63,960 bases of DNA from an uncultured Phycisphaerales bacterium (GCA_903914415.1 CAIWOY010000440.1:1-63960); one strand, 5' to 3'. Counted from the first letter of the stretch, positions 20,576-29,830 are shown. Numbers and translations: made by a program. Notes: generated by a model from the sequence alone, not told the origin.

Positions 20576-21373
20576 CTATGGCTTCTTCTCCGCAGCCGGC
20601 GCGGCGTCCGGGGCCGGCGGCAGCTTGTCCGTGTTCCACTGCTCGGCAGCGGCGGCGATCTCCGACGTTTCCCGATGCCAGGCGATCTGGAACATCCCCA
20701 GCGAACCGCCGAGGACCGCCACCAGGATGACCAGCACCAGCGCCAGGCTCAGCCCGAGCTTGTAGTCCACCTTGAGTTCCTGGTTGTGCTTGTAGGCCTC
20801 CGGGAACATTTCCTTGCCGCGCGTCGAGCCGTACGCCGGCAGCCGCGTGAACAGCCGGCGGGTGTAATCCGCGAGCTCCTGGGGGCGGTCGTGGAACTGC
20901 CCCTTGAAGCCCAGGCGCAGGCAAATGAAATACAGGTTCAATTTCTCGGCCAGCTCGCCCTTGTCGCGCCGGTCGCGGCGTTCGGCCAGCTCGAACTCCT
21001 TCTGGATCTCGTCGCACTCCTGGAAGAACTTCTCGCCGCCGAGGGCTTCGACGTGGTTCAGCACGCTGGAGTCGGTCTCGAAGCGGTTCTCGAACCAGTA
21101 GTCGCGGCCCTCCCACTCCGTGTTCAGCATCTTGTAGTCCAGGAAGTACACCATCATCGGCTTGAGATGGTCCTCCCAGGCCCGCTGCGAGAGCGGGTCG
21201 CGCGCCGCGATGTCCTCGGCGTCGCGCACCGCCGCCAGCGCCTGGTAGCGCACCTGGTCCGGCGGCGGCAACACGCCCAACTTCGCCTGCCGCGCAAAGT
21301 TGATCGCGAAATCGAAGACGGGCCAGCAGACCTCGGTCAGCCGCAGACTCGCCGCTTCCTCGTGTTCGGGCAT
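20576..21373 (-). CDS. tssL: TssL (DotU), inner-membrane T6SS protein
   Basis: TssL partners TssM in the membrane complex and contacts the baseplate. The 265-residue protein has the DotU cytoplasmic domain (SLRLTEVCWPVFDFAINFAR, MMVYFLDYKMLNTEW, FENRFETDSSVLNHVEALGG, EKLNLYFICLRLGFKG, ELADYTRRLFTRLP) and one C-terminal helix at about 205-230 (LGLSLALVLVILVAVLGGSL). It ends in a short Ala/Pro tail, so it lacks the peptidoglycan-binding OmpA domain of some TssL proteins. I chose the ATG at 21373 with GAGG seven bases upstream over an in-frame TTG two codons earlier. Repeat-filled gaps flank it on both sides. Confidence 0.95.
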   Translation of the reverse strand: MPEHEEAASLRLTEVCWPVFDFAINFARQAKLGVLPPPDQVRYQALAAVRDAEDIAARDPLSQRAWEDHLKPMMVYFLDYKMLNTEWEGRDYWFENRFETDSSVLNHVEALGGEKFFQECDEIQKEFELAERRDRRDKGELAEKLNLYFICLRLGFKGQFHDRPQELADYTRRLFTRLPAYGSTRGKEMFPEAYKHNQELKVDYKLGLSLALVLVILVAVLGGSLGMFQIAWHRETSEIAAAAEQWNTDKLPPAPDAAPAAEKKP

Positions 21374-21512
21374 CGGCAATCCTCAGAAGGTGATAAAGTG
21401 ATAAGGTGATAAGGTGAAAACGACCGCGCGGGGGACACTCCTTATCACTTTATCACCTTATCACTTTATCACCGGCTTTAAGGCCGATCGGACTGAAGGC
21501 AGCCCGGCTCGC
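21374..21512. repeat. Long perfect inverted repeat of GGTGATAA units between tssK and tssL
   Basis: GGTGATAAAGTGATAAGGTG, starting near 21388, is matched by its exact 20-base reverse complement CACCTTATCACTTTATCACC ending near 21474, about 50 bases further on. Extra TTATCAC units extend the second arm. It is AT-rich against a very GC-rich background. The RNA would form a 20-bp stem just in front of tssL and behind tssK. Confidence 0.85.
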
Positions 21513-22934
21513 CTAGCGCGCCGGTCCTTTCAGGCACACGTACAGCGTCGGCTTCAGTTGCTCCATCCCCGCAATCTGTCCCTCGCGGATGCTCATCCGG
21601 ATGCCGCGCTCTTGCTCGCATTCCTGCCAGTAGTCCGTGCGGTCCGGGCCGATCGCCTTGTCCACGCGGAAGTAATGCAGCCCCTGCCGCCGCGGCAGCA
21701 TCCCCGCCGGCACCGACTTCACTTCCAGCCGCAGGCCGCGTACCGCGATGTTGTGGATCCGCGGGCAGCGCTTGGGCGAGGCCAGCTTCATGTCCAGTGT
21801 GCTGTAGACGTGCTTGTAAAGCTCGTCGGTGTCCTTGTCGTCCGCCTGGAGACCGACGTACATATCCAGATTCTGGTCGATCCAGGCGCGGTCCAACTCG
21901 ACCTCCAGACCGTAGCGGCCGCCCTCGTCCTTCTTGCGGGTGAACGCACGCTCGATGTAAGCCATCGGGCGCATCGCATCGAGCAGCACCAGCAAACGCC
22001 GCCGGACCTTGTCGAGGCTCTCGGCCGGGCGATCGTGGTCGTAGGGCGGAATGGTCCCGGGCACGAGGTCGTCGTGGAAGACCGACAGGTGCCCGATCAA
22101 ACGTGCCAGCGCCACAAACAGGTCGTACGGATGCAGCAGCGGCGATTGCAGCATGGCTCGCAGCGCCGCCCGGCTCTCGTTCAGCGCGTGCAGCTTCAGC
22201 AGGTGCTCGGTGTTGGCGGCGACGCCGTCGGTGAACATCATGCGATGCTCGCGCGCCTCGCGGGCCAGCACCTCGTCCTTCGCCTCCACCTGGTCCGTCA
22301 GCGACGTGACCAGCGCGCTGAGCCCCTTGTCCGCCTGGATCGTCAGCAGCGGGCCCGCCCCGACCTCGTCGATCTCCGGCACGGCCCCGGGGCGGTCCGT
22401 GCGCTTCACCCGGCCGAGCCGCACGACTTCGTACCCGGTCATGTCGTCGCCGGCGACGAACAGCTTGCCGCGCATCCGCCGCACGTAGATCGTCTGCGGG
22501 TTCTCGCCGGTGTTCTCGTCCCGTCGCGTGAGGGCGTGCGGCTCGTAGCGCGGATTGCCCTGGGTGCGTTCGGGGTTCTCGAGCGCGACCGAGTTGGCGC
22601 GGACTTCCTGCATCTGGGGAATGCCAAAGAACAGCTCGGCGGCCCCGCCGCCGGTCCCCAGCGCCGCCTCGAAGTTGAGCGGGGGCACCTCGGTGTTGTC
22701 GGGAATACGCACCCAGGTGCCGTCCTTCATGCGCACGGCGCAGCGGTCGACCCGCAGGGTGAAGTTCTCCAGCGGCTCGGGAGCGATCTCCAGCTCCGCG
22801 AAGCCCCACGCGAACGAGCGTATGCCGTCGAGCGCGGTCCGCACGACGGTCTCCATCTGCCGCTGGGCGGCCTGGAGATGGTGCGGGCGGAGGAACACGC
22901 CCTCGTACCAGTGGATTTCAGTCCAAAACGTCAT
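21513..22934 (-). CDS. tssK: TssK, T6SS baseplate-to-membrane connector
   Basis: TssK trimers link the baseplate to TssL and TssM. The start is diagnostic: IHWYEGVFLRPHHLQAAQRQ. The phage receptor-binding-protein-like shoulder follows (FAWGFAELEIAPEPLENFTL, WVRIPDNTEVPPLNF), with the ALARLIGHLSVFHDDLVPGT and YDHDRPAESLDKVRRRLL helices in the middle and the C-terminal head (PKRCPRIHNIAVRGLRLEV, YFRVDKAIGPDRTDYWQECE). Its 473 residues are the family norm. It stands between tssJ and tssL, the usual order. Confidence 0.97.
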   Translation of the reverse strand: MTFWTEIHWYEGVFLRPHHLQAAQRQMETVVRTALDGIRSFAWGFAELEIAPEPLENFTLRVDRCAVRMKDGTWVRIPDNTEVPPLNFEAALGTGGGAAELFFGIPQMQEVRANSVALENPERTQGNPRYEPHALTRRDENTGENPQTIYVRRMRGKLFVAGDDMTGYEVVRLGRVKRTDRPGAVPEIDEVGAGPLLTIQADKGLSALVTSLTDQVEAKDEVLAREAREHRMMFTDGVAANTEHLLKLHALNESRAALRAMLQSPLLHPYDLFVALARLIGHLSVFHDDLVPGTIPPYDHDRPAESLDKVRRRLLVLLDAMRPMAYIERAFTRKKDEGGRYGLEVELDRAWIDQNLDMYVGLQADDKDTDELYKHVYSTLDMKLASPKRCPRIHNIAVRGLRLEVKSVPAGMLPRRQGLHYFRVDKAIGPDRTDYWQECEQERGIRMSIREGQIAGMEQLKPTLYVCLKGPAR

Positions 22935-22958
22935 GCGGCCAGCACTCCACCGATCCGC

Positions 22959-23648
22959 TTACTTTTCTTCCTTGCCGTGCAGCTTCCGCTCAGAAAGCAC
23001 TTGGACGTACTGCCCGGCCTCGAGCGGACGGTTCGGATCGACCCCGATCTTAAGCTCGAGCTTCTCGGTGTACGCACCGGGCGGATGGAACTTCGCCGGC
23101 GGCACGGGCAGCACGTTGCCGTCCTTGTCCGTGAAGCGGCCGAAGACGTAGATGACCGAGCGCTCGTCATGGTACTGGGTGCCGCCCCAGCCGCCATCGA
23201 ACCAGATGCCGGTTTTTTGGACGGCCTTTTCGCCGTCCTGCTTGGCGCCGCGGAGGAACTCGCCAATCTTCTGGCCATAGGCCTTGCTGTCCCCGGTCAG
23301 GAGGAAGACCTGGTTCTTGGACAGAGCGAAGCGGCCGGCCTCGGCCGTGGGCCCCTGCGGGCGGTGCTCGTACCAGTCCTTCGAAGAGATCTTCGAGGTC
23401 GGCTTGAGCAACTCGTTCTCCGGCTTGTCGAGATCGCGCGGGTACACGCAGACGACGGTCAGCTCGAGCGGCTCGCCCGTGCGCTTGTCCGGTGGCCGGT
23501 TGGCATGACAGGCGGTGTTGATGTACGGGTCCTGGTGGATCGTGAGCGCGCGGCCGCAGCCGGCGAGGCCGAGCGCGGCGCACACGAGTCCCAGGGCGTA
23601 CCAGCGGTGTTGACGGGCCGTAGCGGTAGGGGTCCTGCTGCTTGGCAT
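22959..23648 (-). CDS. tssJ: TssJ, outer-membrane T6SS lipoprotein
   Basis: TssJ anchors the membrane complex in the outer membrane through its lipid and binds TssM. A lipoprotein signal ends in the lipobox LAGC with Cys31. The mature part opens with INTACHANRPPDKRTGEPLELTVVCVYPR, a two-strand pattern like TssJ, and ends in a beta-rich half (KLELKIGVDPNRPLEAGQYV). I start at ATG 23648: AGGGAG lies nine bases upstream, while the longer in-frame ATG would start inside the previous gene. It is longer than Proteobacterial TssJ (229 against about 150-180 residues). Confidence 0.88.
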   Translation of the reverse strand: MPSSRTPTATARQHRWYALGLVCAALGLAGCGRALTIHQDPYINTACHANRPPDKRTGEPLELTVVCVYPRDLDKPENELLKPTSKISSKDWYEHRPQGPTAEAGRFALSKNQVFLLTGDSKAYGQKIGEFLRGAKQDGEKAVQKTGIWFDGGWGGTQYHDERSVIYVFGRFTDKDGNVLPVPPAKFHPPGAYTEKLELKIGVDPNRPLEAGQYVQVLSERKLHGKEEK

Positions 23649-23652
23649 GGCA

Positions 23653-24825
23653 TCACACTCCCTTGGCATAAGCTTCGCCGAGCTTCTGACTCCGAAGCTC
23701 GCGGATATGCTGGTGGAAAAGCTGGTGTCCGTCGTCGCGCATGTAGTCGCGGACTTTGCGGTTGGGATCCGCGGCCATCCCCACCGGGCCGCGCATCTGC
23801 TCTTCCAGCTCGTGCGCGATCGACTCGATCGAGCTGTCGCCCGCGATGATCGCCGCCATCGCCCAGCGCTTGAGGGCCATCAGGCGCATCTTGAGCACGC
23901 CGGCGGGCTTGCCGCGCTCGCTGTCGACCACCTCCCGGATCATCTGGTTCAGATCGGGGGAGCGCGCGTACACGTCCCAGGGCTTGGCCACCGCCGGGTT
24001 GTGCCGCGTGAAGCTGGTCAGGAACGGGTTCAGCGACTGATCGAAGTCCTGCACGAAACGGGTCAGTTCCAGAAACGCGTCGAACAGCCGTTCGGCCGCC
24101 TGCACCCCGGGCGTCTGCCCGCCGGGGGCCAGCGGCGGCTTGGCCTGGGCGAGGCGGTCCCACAGGCTGGCCAGCACCGTCGCGCTGCCGCCCGCGGACG
24201 CCGAGCGCGCCGCCGTCAGCTCGCCTTTGAGCTGCTCGATCACCGCGTCCTTGTCCTTGCGTAGCTGGTCCAGCTCGCCGCGCAGCTGCTGGACCTGGAC
24301 TTCCACACCGCGCTTATCCTCCGCCAGCTTGTCCACGCGCGTCGTGTCGCCGGCGGCTAGCTCGGCCCGCTGCCCCTTGATCCGCAGGGCTTCGGCTTCG
24401 CTCTCCGTCTGGTGAAGCTGGGCGTTCTTGGCGACGACCTGGTCTTCCAGCCCCGCGATCTGGTCCTGCGCCGTCTTCAGCCGGGCGCGCTGATCGTTGA
24501 CGAGGCGCTCGAGGTCTTTGGCCCGTTGCTGCTCGGCCTCCACTTGCTTGGCGCGGTGCTCCAGGTCGGCCTGCGCAGCCGCCAGGGCGTCGTCGGTCAG
24601 CGCTTTCTCTTCGCCGAGCCGCGCCAGCTTCTTGGCCAGCGCCTCCGCCTGGCCCAGATCGCCCCCCGCGGGCCGTGCGGTCTGCTCCGCCAGATCGGTC
24701 AGCAGCGCGGCCAGCACGCGGTAGCGCTCCGGCTCCGGCGACTTCGCCAAAGCGGCCCGCAGGGGCCCAAGCAGTTCCGGGCTCGCGCTGGGCAGATTGT
24801 CCCGTCGACTGTCGGCTGCGGGCAC
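23653..24825 (-). CDS. Coiled-coil T6SS-cluster protein of unknown function
   Basis: I do not recognise this family. The 390 residues start at a GTG with GAGG seven bases upstream. Residues about 30-75 look helical, about 75-215 are a long heptad-rich coiled coil (KKLARLGEEKALTDDALAAA to QLRKDKDAVIEQLKGELTAA), and about 230-390 form an apparently globular helical domain (RLFDAFLELTRFVQDFDQSL, NPAVAKPWDVYARSPDLNQM, LKMRLMALKRWAMAAIIAGD). There is no signal peptide or membrane helix. It sits four bases ahead of tssJ and behind the kinase-like gene, so it is very likely a cytoplasmic part of this T6SS. The cluster has no FHA protein, and this one may fill that regulatory or scaffolding role; that is inference. 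Confidence 0.75.
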   Translation of the reverse strand: MPAADSRRDNLPSASPELLGPLRAALAKSPEPERYRVLAALLTDLAEQTARPAGGDLGQAEALAKKLARLGEEKALTDDALAAAQADLEHRAKQVEAEQQRAKDLERLVNDQRARLKTAQDQIAGLEDQVVAKNAQLHQTESEAEALRIKGQRAELAAGDTTRVDKLAEDKRGVEVQVQQLRGELDQLRKDKDAVIEQLKGELTAARSASAGGSATVLASLWDRLAQAKPPLAPGGQTPGVQAAERLFDAFLELTRFVQDFDQSLNPFLTSFTRHNPAVAKPWDVYARSPDLNQMIREVVDSERGKPAGVLKMRLMALKRWAMAAIIAGDSSIESIAHELEEQMRGPVGMAADPNRKVRDYMRDDGHQLFHQHIRELRSQKLGEAYAKGV

Positions 24826-25053
24826 GCTGACGCCTCGAATTCAGACTCTTGCCGCGTCACCAGGCCGGGCTACGGACCACGCGCCACGGACCCGGCGATG
24901 GCTACGATCGTTCCGTGCGAAATGGCCGCATCCACCGGGGCCCGAAATCCTGTTCCACTCTCGCTGCGGCACGTCTAGCGAACTATATGCTGCTCCGCAA
25001 CCCCCGGCAAGGGAACCCGCCGCCTGCACGCCGGCGATTGTGAGCGCCATCGC

Positions 25054-28000
25054 TTACTGAATTCTCAGAATCGAGCGTACACCCGCCTGGTCGTCGCCAA
25101 ACCGAGCGCTTCGCTTTTGAATCACCAGCGGATGGTTCAACCACGCCCACATCTCGTCCAGCTTCCCCGAATCCTTGGGCGGCGGCGGCATAATCACCTC
25201 CCGGCCGCGCAGCTTCTGCGTGACCGCTCCACACACCCACGGCGTGGAGTCGCCGCCTTCCGCCGTGCACCAGTCGCGGCGGCCGCCATACAGGTCCGTC
25301 GTCGGACCGGCCCTCAGCTTCAGCGCCGCCAGAACCCACTCGTCGCGGGTCGGCAGCGCACGTTTGACCTTCTGGGCCTCCGCCTCCGCCTGGGCGAAGT
25401 CATTAGCCGCGGCCAACTCGTTCGCGTCAACATAGAACAGATACCAAGGCCGCTCGTCCACGTTCAGCGCCCGGTCGCGGTTCAGGATTCCCGCCGATTG
25501 GGCGAGCGCGGCGATCTGCGACCAGAGCACGTCGCCAGGCGGCACGGAAACCAGCACCAGCGCGTGCCCCTGCTCGTCTTTCAGTCGCACCGGGTAGCCG
25601 GTCTTCGAGTCCAACTCGCCATCGGGGACATACCCCGCCAACTCGCCTTGCTTTTGCTCCCACGGCGGCGGAACCGTCTTGAGAAGGTCATCCAGCCGCT
25701 TGGCTTCTTCCTCACCGTTCAGCGCCGGCAGGAGATCGCGGATCGGCGCGACGCCGGCGTACGCGCCCTTGAGGTCTCCGCCGCGCCGCTTCGCGGAAAC
25801 CTCTTCGCGCACCGGCCGGATGACCGCCAGCAACGACTGGCGGGCGGTCGCTGCAAGCTGTGCAAGCGCCTCCCCGTTGGCGGCGACCGGGTTCCAACCC
25901 TTTGGCGTGTGTTGCAGGCTGAACACGCGCTTGGCCGGCTCCGCGCCACCCTTCAGCCCCACGCGCAGCTCGAAGGATACTTGCTCGCCTTCGACAACCC
26001 GCAGTCCGTCGAAGGTCGCCGTCCCCGCCTGCGCGACCGCGGCCAGAAGCCGGGCGTTGTCCGCGGCGTGACTAGCCGCCTGCTGCCACTCCGCACTCGG
26101 AATAAGCTGTTGCAGGAGCTTATCGAGGGGGGCGCGCGGGCCAAACTGGTCGGAGTGGGCCGCGAAATGGTCCCTCAAGCTCTGCACCAGGTCAACCTTC
26201 GGGGCCTCGACGACCGGGGGCGGGGCTTCGTTCGGCTCGACTTTGGGCGGCGGCTGCTCTGCGATCGGCGGCACCGGCTCGGCGCTGGGTCCGGCCACCG
26301 GCGGCGGAGCCTCATTCGGCTCCACCTTAACCGCCGGCGTGACCGCGACTGGCGGCGACTGCTCAGCGCTCGGTCCGGCGACCGGAGGCGGCGGCGTAGG
26401 CGTCCCCTGGCCCTTGAATATCACGACCGACCCGATGACAGTGATGAGCGCAACGCCGGCCAGAACCCCGCCGAGGAGGAGACCGCGCCGAGACTTCCGG
26501 GGCGTGCCGGAGGGAGCTGGCGTCTCTTCGCGCCGAGGGGCCGGCGCGGCTGGAACGCGCGGTGCCGGTGCGGCGGCCGGCTTGGGCGTTGCGGCCGGCG
26601 CGGCGGGCCGCGCAGCGCGCGGCGGCGCCGGAGGTGGTTTGGGTTCCGGGACGGGAGCCGCGGCCGGTTGGAGCGTCTTTTCGACCGTCTTTTCCCAGGC
26701 CGGCGGCAACTCGTACGCCAGCGCCGCGGTGCTCCAGACCGCCCGTAGCGCGATGGTGTTGCCGGACTTGGGCTTGATCTCGAACGCGATCTCGTCGACC
26801 GGCGTGCGGCTCCGCTTCGGCGCGCTCAGCTTCGTGCGGGTCGGCGCGGCCTGGACGAGCGCTTGGATGCGCTCCGTAAGGACCTCGCGCGAGCGCTGCT
26901 GCAGCTCGACGATGACGGTGCGGAGTCGCGTTTCAACCTCGGGCGGACTCGCATCGAACGTGCCCCGGCCGACCTGCTTGCACTCCACGATCCCGGCGTG
27001 GAGCACCGCCGGCTCGCCCCCCGCGGCAGGCTCCCCGGTGTTGAGGACGAGCCGGCCGCGGATGGACAGCGACCTCGGCAGTTCCGCGGGCGCAGCAGCG
27101 CTGTCCTCCAGCTCCAGCGCAAGCCTGGGCTGATACGCCCGCAACGTCGTGGACCCCGCCAGCAGCTCCGCGAAGACGACGCGCTGCGTGGTCGTGCGAG
27201 CCAGCTTGAGCGCCTGCGCCACGAACCCCGGCGTGTCCACCGCCGCCCAGGCCAGCCGGTCATCGTCCCACTTCAGCTCCACCCGTAGCGCACCCACCTC
27301 GGCGTTCTCGCCCAGCAGCAGCACCTGGGCCGTGGCGTCAGTCTGGAAGCGCTCGAGCCTGGCCCGGCCGATGGCTTGCGGAAACAGGCCCGCCCGAAGC
27401 TGGCCTTCCAGGGCGCCGAGCTGACTCCGCTGCAGCCGCGCCAGTCGCTCCCCCAGCCCGTCCGCCACCGCCTGCGCGAACTCGGCCTGCCGCCCGCAAA
27501 CGTGAACGATCTCGTCCTGGAGCTGGAAATCCAGCTCGCCCCGCAATGGCTCCTCTTCCGCCTGCCCCGCGGGCGGACGCAAGCGCACCAGGATGCGCCC
27601 ATGCCCGTCGGCCCCCGGCGTCTCCGAATGCCAGACGACCAGCTCGGTCTTGGTCTCGACCCGCTCTTTGCGAAGCAGATGGCCGAATTGCTCGGCGACC
27701 ACGTCCTCGACGAGCGCCCGCGCGAGCTGGCCGATGTTCTCGTCGATCGCCGTTAGCCGGTCGACAATCGACTCGCCCAACCGCTGCCGGCACGTCTGCG
27801 CGAGTTGGGTGGCCTCGACGCGGCCGCCGGGCGGCCAGTGCTCCGCCGTCGGCGGCTGCGCGAGCAGGTCCAGGGTGGCCTCCCACTGCCCGTTCTGGGC
27901 CGCCGTCTTGGCCTGCCCAAGCCAGTTCTGAACGACGGCGTTCTGCTCCTGGACAAGACGTTGCGCCTGCTCCTCCTCGGTCAGATGCTGGTTGTAGGCC

Positions 28001-29391
28001 GCCTCGACCACGGCGACTTCCGCGCGCAGGTCGTCGGGCCAGGGCTCGAGGCTGGGGCGCTGCGCGAGCAGCTTTTCGATGCCCGACCAGTTCTGGGCCT
28101 CGCCCGCCTTCTGGAGCACCTTGAGCCAGGCCCGCGCCTTGCGCTCGGCGCCGGCCAGCGCAATCTGCTTCGTGAGCGGTTCCAGAGACTCCAGCAGACC
28201 TTCCGGCCAGTGGTCAACCTGCGGCTTCTCGCGCAGCAAATCCTGTGCGGCATCCCACTCTGCGGCGCGTACCGCGCCTTGCAGGCGGTTGAACCACTTC
28301 GCCGCCATCTCCGCTGCGCGTTGTGCCGCCGCCGCCCGGCCCGCCTCGGCCAACCCCTCGCGGGCGCGAATCTCGACCGCCTTGGCGCGGGACAGGAGCT
28401 CGATGGGCCATTTCTTGAGTGCCGGGCGATCCTCGATCAGAACGGCGAGGTCGTTCCACGCTTTGCCTTCGAGCAGGGCCTCGAGCTGCGTCAGCCAACG
28501 CTCGGCTTTGATCTGGTCGAGATCGGCCTGCGGAGCCGCGGTGCCAAGCTTCTCGACCAGTTGGGCGGCCAAAGGCCGCTCGGCCGGCAGGCGCGACAGC
28601 ATGGCGGACAGGATGTCGCGCCAGGCCCGCACGGCCGGATTGGTCGATTCGCGCAAGTCCTTCCGAACAAGCACGTATGGCACGCCAAAGCCCATCATGC
28701 GGGCCATGTCCACCACGCGGTGCGCCTGAGGCTCGGAGTACAGGTAAGGATGCTTGTGCTCGGCGAGGAGGTACACAATCAGTCCGGCCGCGATGACATC
28801 CGATCCGGGCTCGAAACTGGTCAGCGCCTCGGACCCGTATTTGTCTGGGTCGACGAAGGCGCACAGCCGGTCGTCGCGCTCCAGAGCATCGCCCGGCAAA
28901 ACCTCCCAGACGCCGGAGCCCTCCGCACCTGGACCGACCGCGAGGTTCAGATAGCTGTCGACGCCGAGCGACTTGCACAGCGCGGGCGCGAAGCCGAAGT
29001 CCGTGACCTTGAGCAGCCCGTCCGGCGTCCGCAGGATCGTGCCGGGACACAAGCCGCCGTGGACCACGGGCCGCCCGCCGACGGGCGTATGCGCGGCGGC
29101 CAGCGCTTCAGCGAGCGCGGTCGTGGCGCGCAGGAGTTCCTCGACGGTCGCCGCCGCCTGGGCGGGATCGAAAAGCTCGGGTACGTTCAGCGGCGTGGCG
29201 GGCTCATGCGCTGCCATGAACGCGTGCTCGTTTTCTTCGAGCGCCCCGACGAAGCGGAGAATGTAGGGGGACTTCGCGGCGAGCCGGTTTTGCATGGCCA
29301 TGGCGTCGCGCAGCGCGTCGCGGAGGCGTTCCAGCCGGTCGGGCGGTGCGTCCGGCGGCTTGAGAATCACACGTTGAGGCGTTTCGGGCAT
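25054..29391 (-). CDS. Pseudokinase-like membrane protein with Trp repeats and degenerate sulfatase-modifying-type C-terminus
   Basis: This 1445-residue protein (ATG 29391; a GTG upstream would add 18) occupies the PpkA place in the cluster. The kinase-like fold covers about 1-285: DFG is intact at 131-133, but the catalytic loop reads HGGLCPGT in place of HRDLKPxN, so the catalytic Asp, the Lys and the Asn are all lost, and no Gly-rich loop is seen. Residues 299-522 hold four helical repeats with W, W and WP in fixed register. A long mixed region follows, then an Ala/Pro linker, one membrane helix (GLLLGGVLAGVALITVIGSV near 980), Pro-rich repeats and a periplasmic C-terminus. There, LVLVSVPPGDVLW, LPTRDEWVLAAL and AGVRSILRI recall the formylglycine-generating-enzyme fold. 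It may sense or scaffold and probably does not phosphorylate. Confidence 0.8.
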   Translation of the reverse strand: MPETPQRVILKPPDAPPDRLERLRDALRDAMAMQNRLAAKSPYILRFVGALEENEHAFMAAHEPATPLNVPELFDPAQAAATVEELLRATTALAEALAAAHTPVGGRPVVHGGLCPGTILRTPDGLLKVTDFGFAPALCKSLGVDSYLNLAVGPGAEGSGVWEVLPGDALERDDRLCAFVDPDKYGSEALTSFEPGSDVIAAGLIVYLLAEHKHPYLYSEPQAHRVVDMARMMGFGVPYVLVRKDLRESTNPAVRAWRDILSAMLSRLPAERPLAAQLVEKLGTAAPQADLDQIKAERWLTQLEALLEGKAWNDLAVLIEDRPALKKWPIELLSRAKAVEIRAREGLAEAGRAAAAQRAAEMAAKWFNRLQGAVRAAEWDAAQDLLREKPQVDHWPEGLLESLEPLTKQIALAGAERKARAWLKVLQKAGEAQNWSGIEKLLAQRPSLEPWPDDLRAEVAVVEAAYNQHLTEEEQAQRLVQEQNAVVQNWLGQAKTAAQNGQWEATLDLLAQPPTAEHWPPGGRVEATQLAQTCRQRLGESIVDRLTAIDENIGQLARALVEDVVAEQFGHLLRKERVETKTELVVWHSETPGADGHGRILVRLRPPAGQAEEEPLRGELDFQLQDEIVHVCGRQAEFAQAVADGLGERLARLQRSQLGALEGQLRAGLFPQAIGRARLERFQTDATAQVLLLGENAEVGALRVELKWDDDRLAWAAVDTPGFVAQALKLARTTTQRVVFAELLAGSTTLRAYQPRLALELEDSAAAPAELPRSLSIRGRLVLNTGEPAAGGEPAVLHAGIVECKQVGRGTFDASPPEVETRLRTVIVELQQRSREVLTERIQALVQAAPTRTKLSAPKRSRTPVDEIAFEIKPKSGNTIALRAVWSTAALAYELPPAWEKTVEKTLQPAAAPVPEPKPPPAPPRAARPAAPAATPKPAAAPAPRVPAAPAPRREETPAPSGTPRKSRRGLLLGGVLAGVALITVIGSVVIFKGQGTPTPPPPVAGPSAEQSPPVAVTPAVKVEPNEAPPPVAGPSAEPVPPIAEQPPPKVEPNEAPPPVVEAPKVDLVQSLRDHFAAHSDQFGPRAPLDKLLQQLIPSAEWQQAASHAADNARLLAAVAQAGTATFDGLRVVEGEQVSFELRVGLKGGAEPAKRVFSLQHTPKGWNPVAANGEALAQLAATARQSLLAVIRPVREEVSAKRRGGDLKGAYAGVAPIRDLLPALNGEEEAKRLDDLLKTVPPPWEQKQGELAGYVPDGELDSKTGYPVRLKDEQGHALVLVSVPPGDVLWSQIAALAQSAGILNRDRALNVDERPWYLFYVDANELAAANDFAQAEAEAQKVKRALPTRDEWVLAALKLRAGPTTDLYGGRRDWCTAEGGDSTPWVCGAVTQKLRGREVIMPPPPKDSGKLDEMWAWLNHPLVIQKRSARFGDDQAGVRSILRIQ

Positions 29392-29503
29392 TGGTTCGCG
29401 TACGCGTTTGTTGGCGAAGTTCCGGCCCACCGCGGCCGGAGACACCCTGCGTGCACAGTATGTAGGAAACCGCTGGCGGGCGAAAGCGGTTCAGTGCGAG
29501 GGC

Positions 29504-29533
29504 TTGACGAGCGTTGCGCGGAGACATTAAGGT
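29504..29533 (+). promoter_or_regulatory. Probable promoter for the small lipoprotein at 29617
   Basis: TTGACG at 29504-29509 and TAAGGT at 29528-29533 are 18 bases apart, in the region between the divergent T6SS cluster and lipoprotein gene. It is a fair sigma-70-type match in very GC-rich DNA. Confidence 0.45.
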
Positions 29534-29616
29534 AAACGGTGACGCGGTTTGGACCCTGCGGCTTGCCGCGCTAGCCGCCGGAACCCCAACTCTTGACCAG
29601 CCGAAGGAACATAGCC

Positions 29617-29820
29617 ATGGGCCGAACCACACGACTGTCTCGTTGGATGTTGCTGCTGAGCGGAGCGGCAATCGTGCTGCAGACGGGCTCGTGCATGCTC
29701 ACGGGCTCGACCGCGCAAACAGATTTTGTGCGGCAACTGATCGTGCCGCGCTTGTCCAGTTTGCTGTCGGACGCGGTCTTCTTCTTTCTGGATAACGCCT
29801 TTGTGCGGCTCACGACCTGA
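29617..29820 (+). CDS. Small lipoprotein (67 aa)
   Basis: The protein starts at ATG 29617 with GAAGGA eight bases upstream. A basic start (MGRTTRLSR) and hydrophobic stretch end in TGSC, a plausible lipobox near residue 27, which leaves a mature peptide of about 40 residues (MLTGSTAQTDFVRQL, then an amphipathic or hydrophobic helix SSLLSDAVFFFLDNAFVRL). I do not recognise the family. It faces away from the T6SS cluster and is followed by a second small lipoprotein of similar design. A perfect hairpin comes 11 bases behind its stop. Confidence 0.7.
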   Translation: MGRTTRLSRWMLLLSGAAIVLQTGSCMLTGSTAQTDFVRQLIVPRLSSLLSDAVFFFLDNAFVRLTT

Positions 29821-29830
29821 CGCCGCCGAG

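Noticed and set aside
24841..25050. 69-codon minus frame just behind the pseudokinase with a GGCG motif like a lipobox
   Set aside because: The residues before the Cys are too short and weak for a signal, the remainder is unlike a protein, and no ribosome site stands before it.
25117..26748. Open frame of 543 codons on the plus strand, Arg-rich
   Set aside because: Antisense shadow of the pseudokinase gene.
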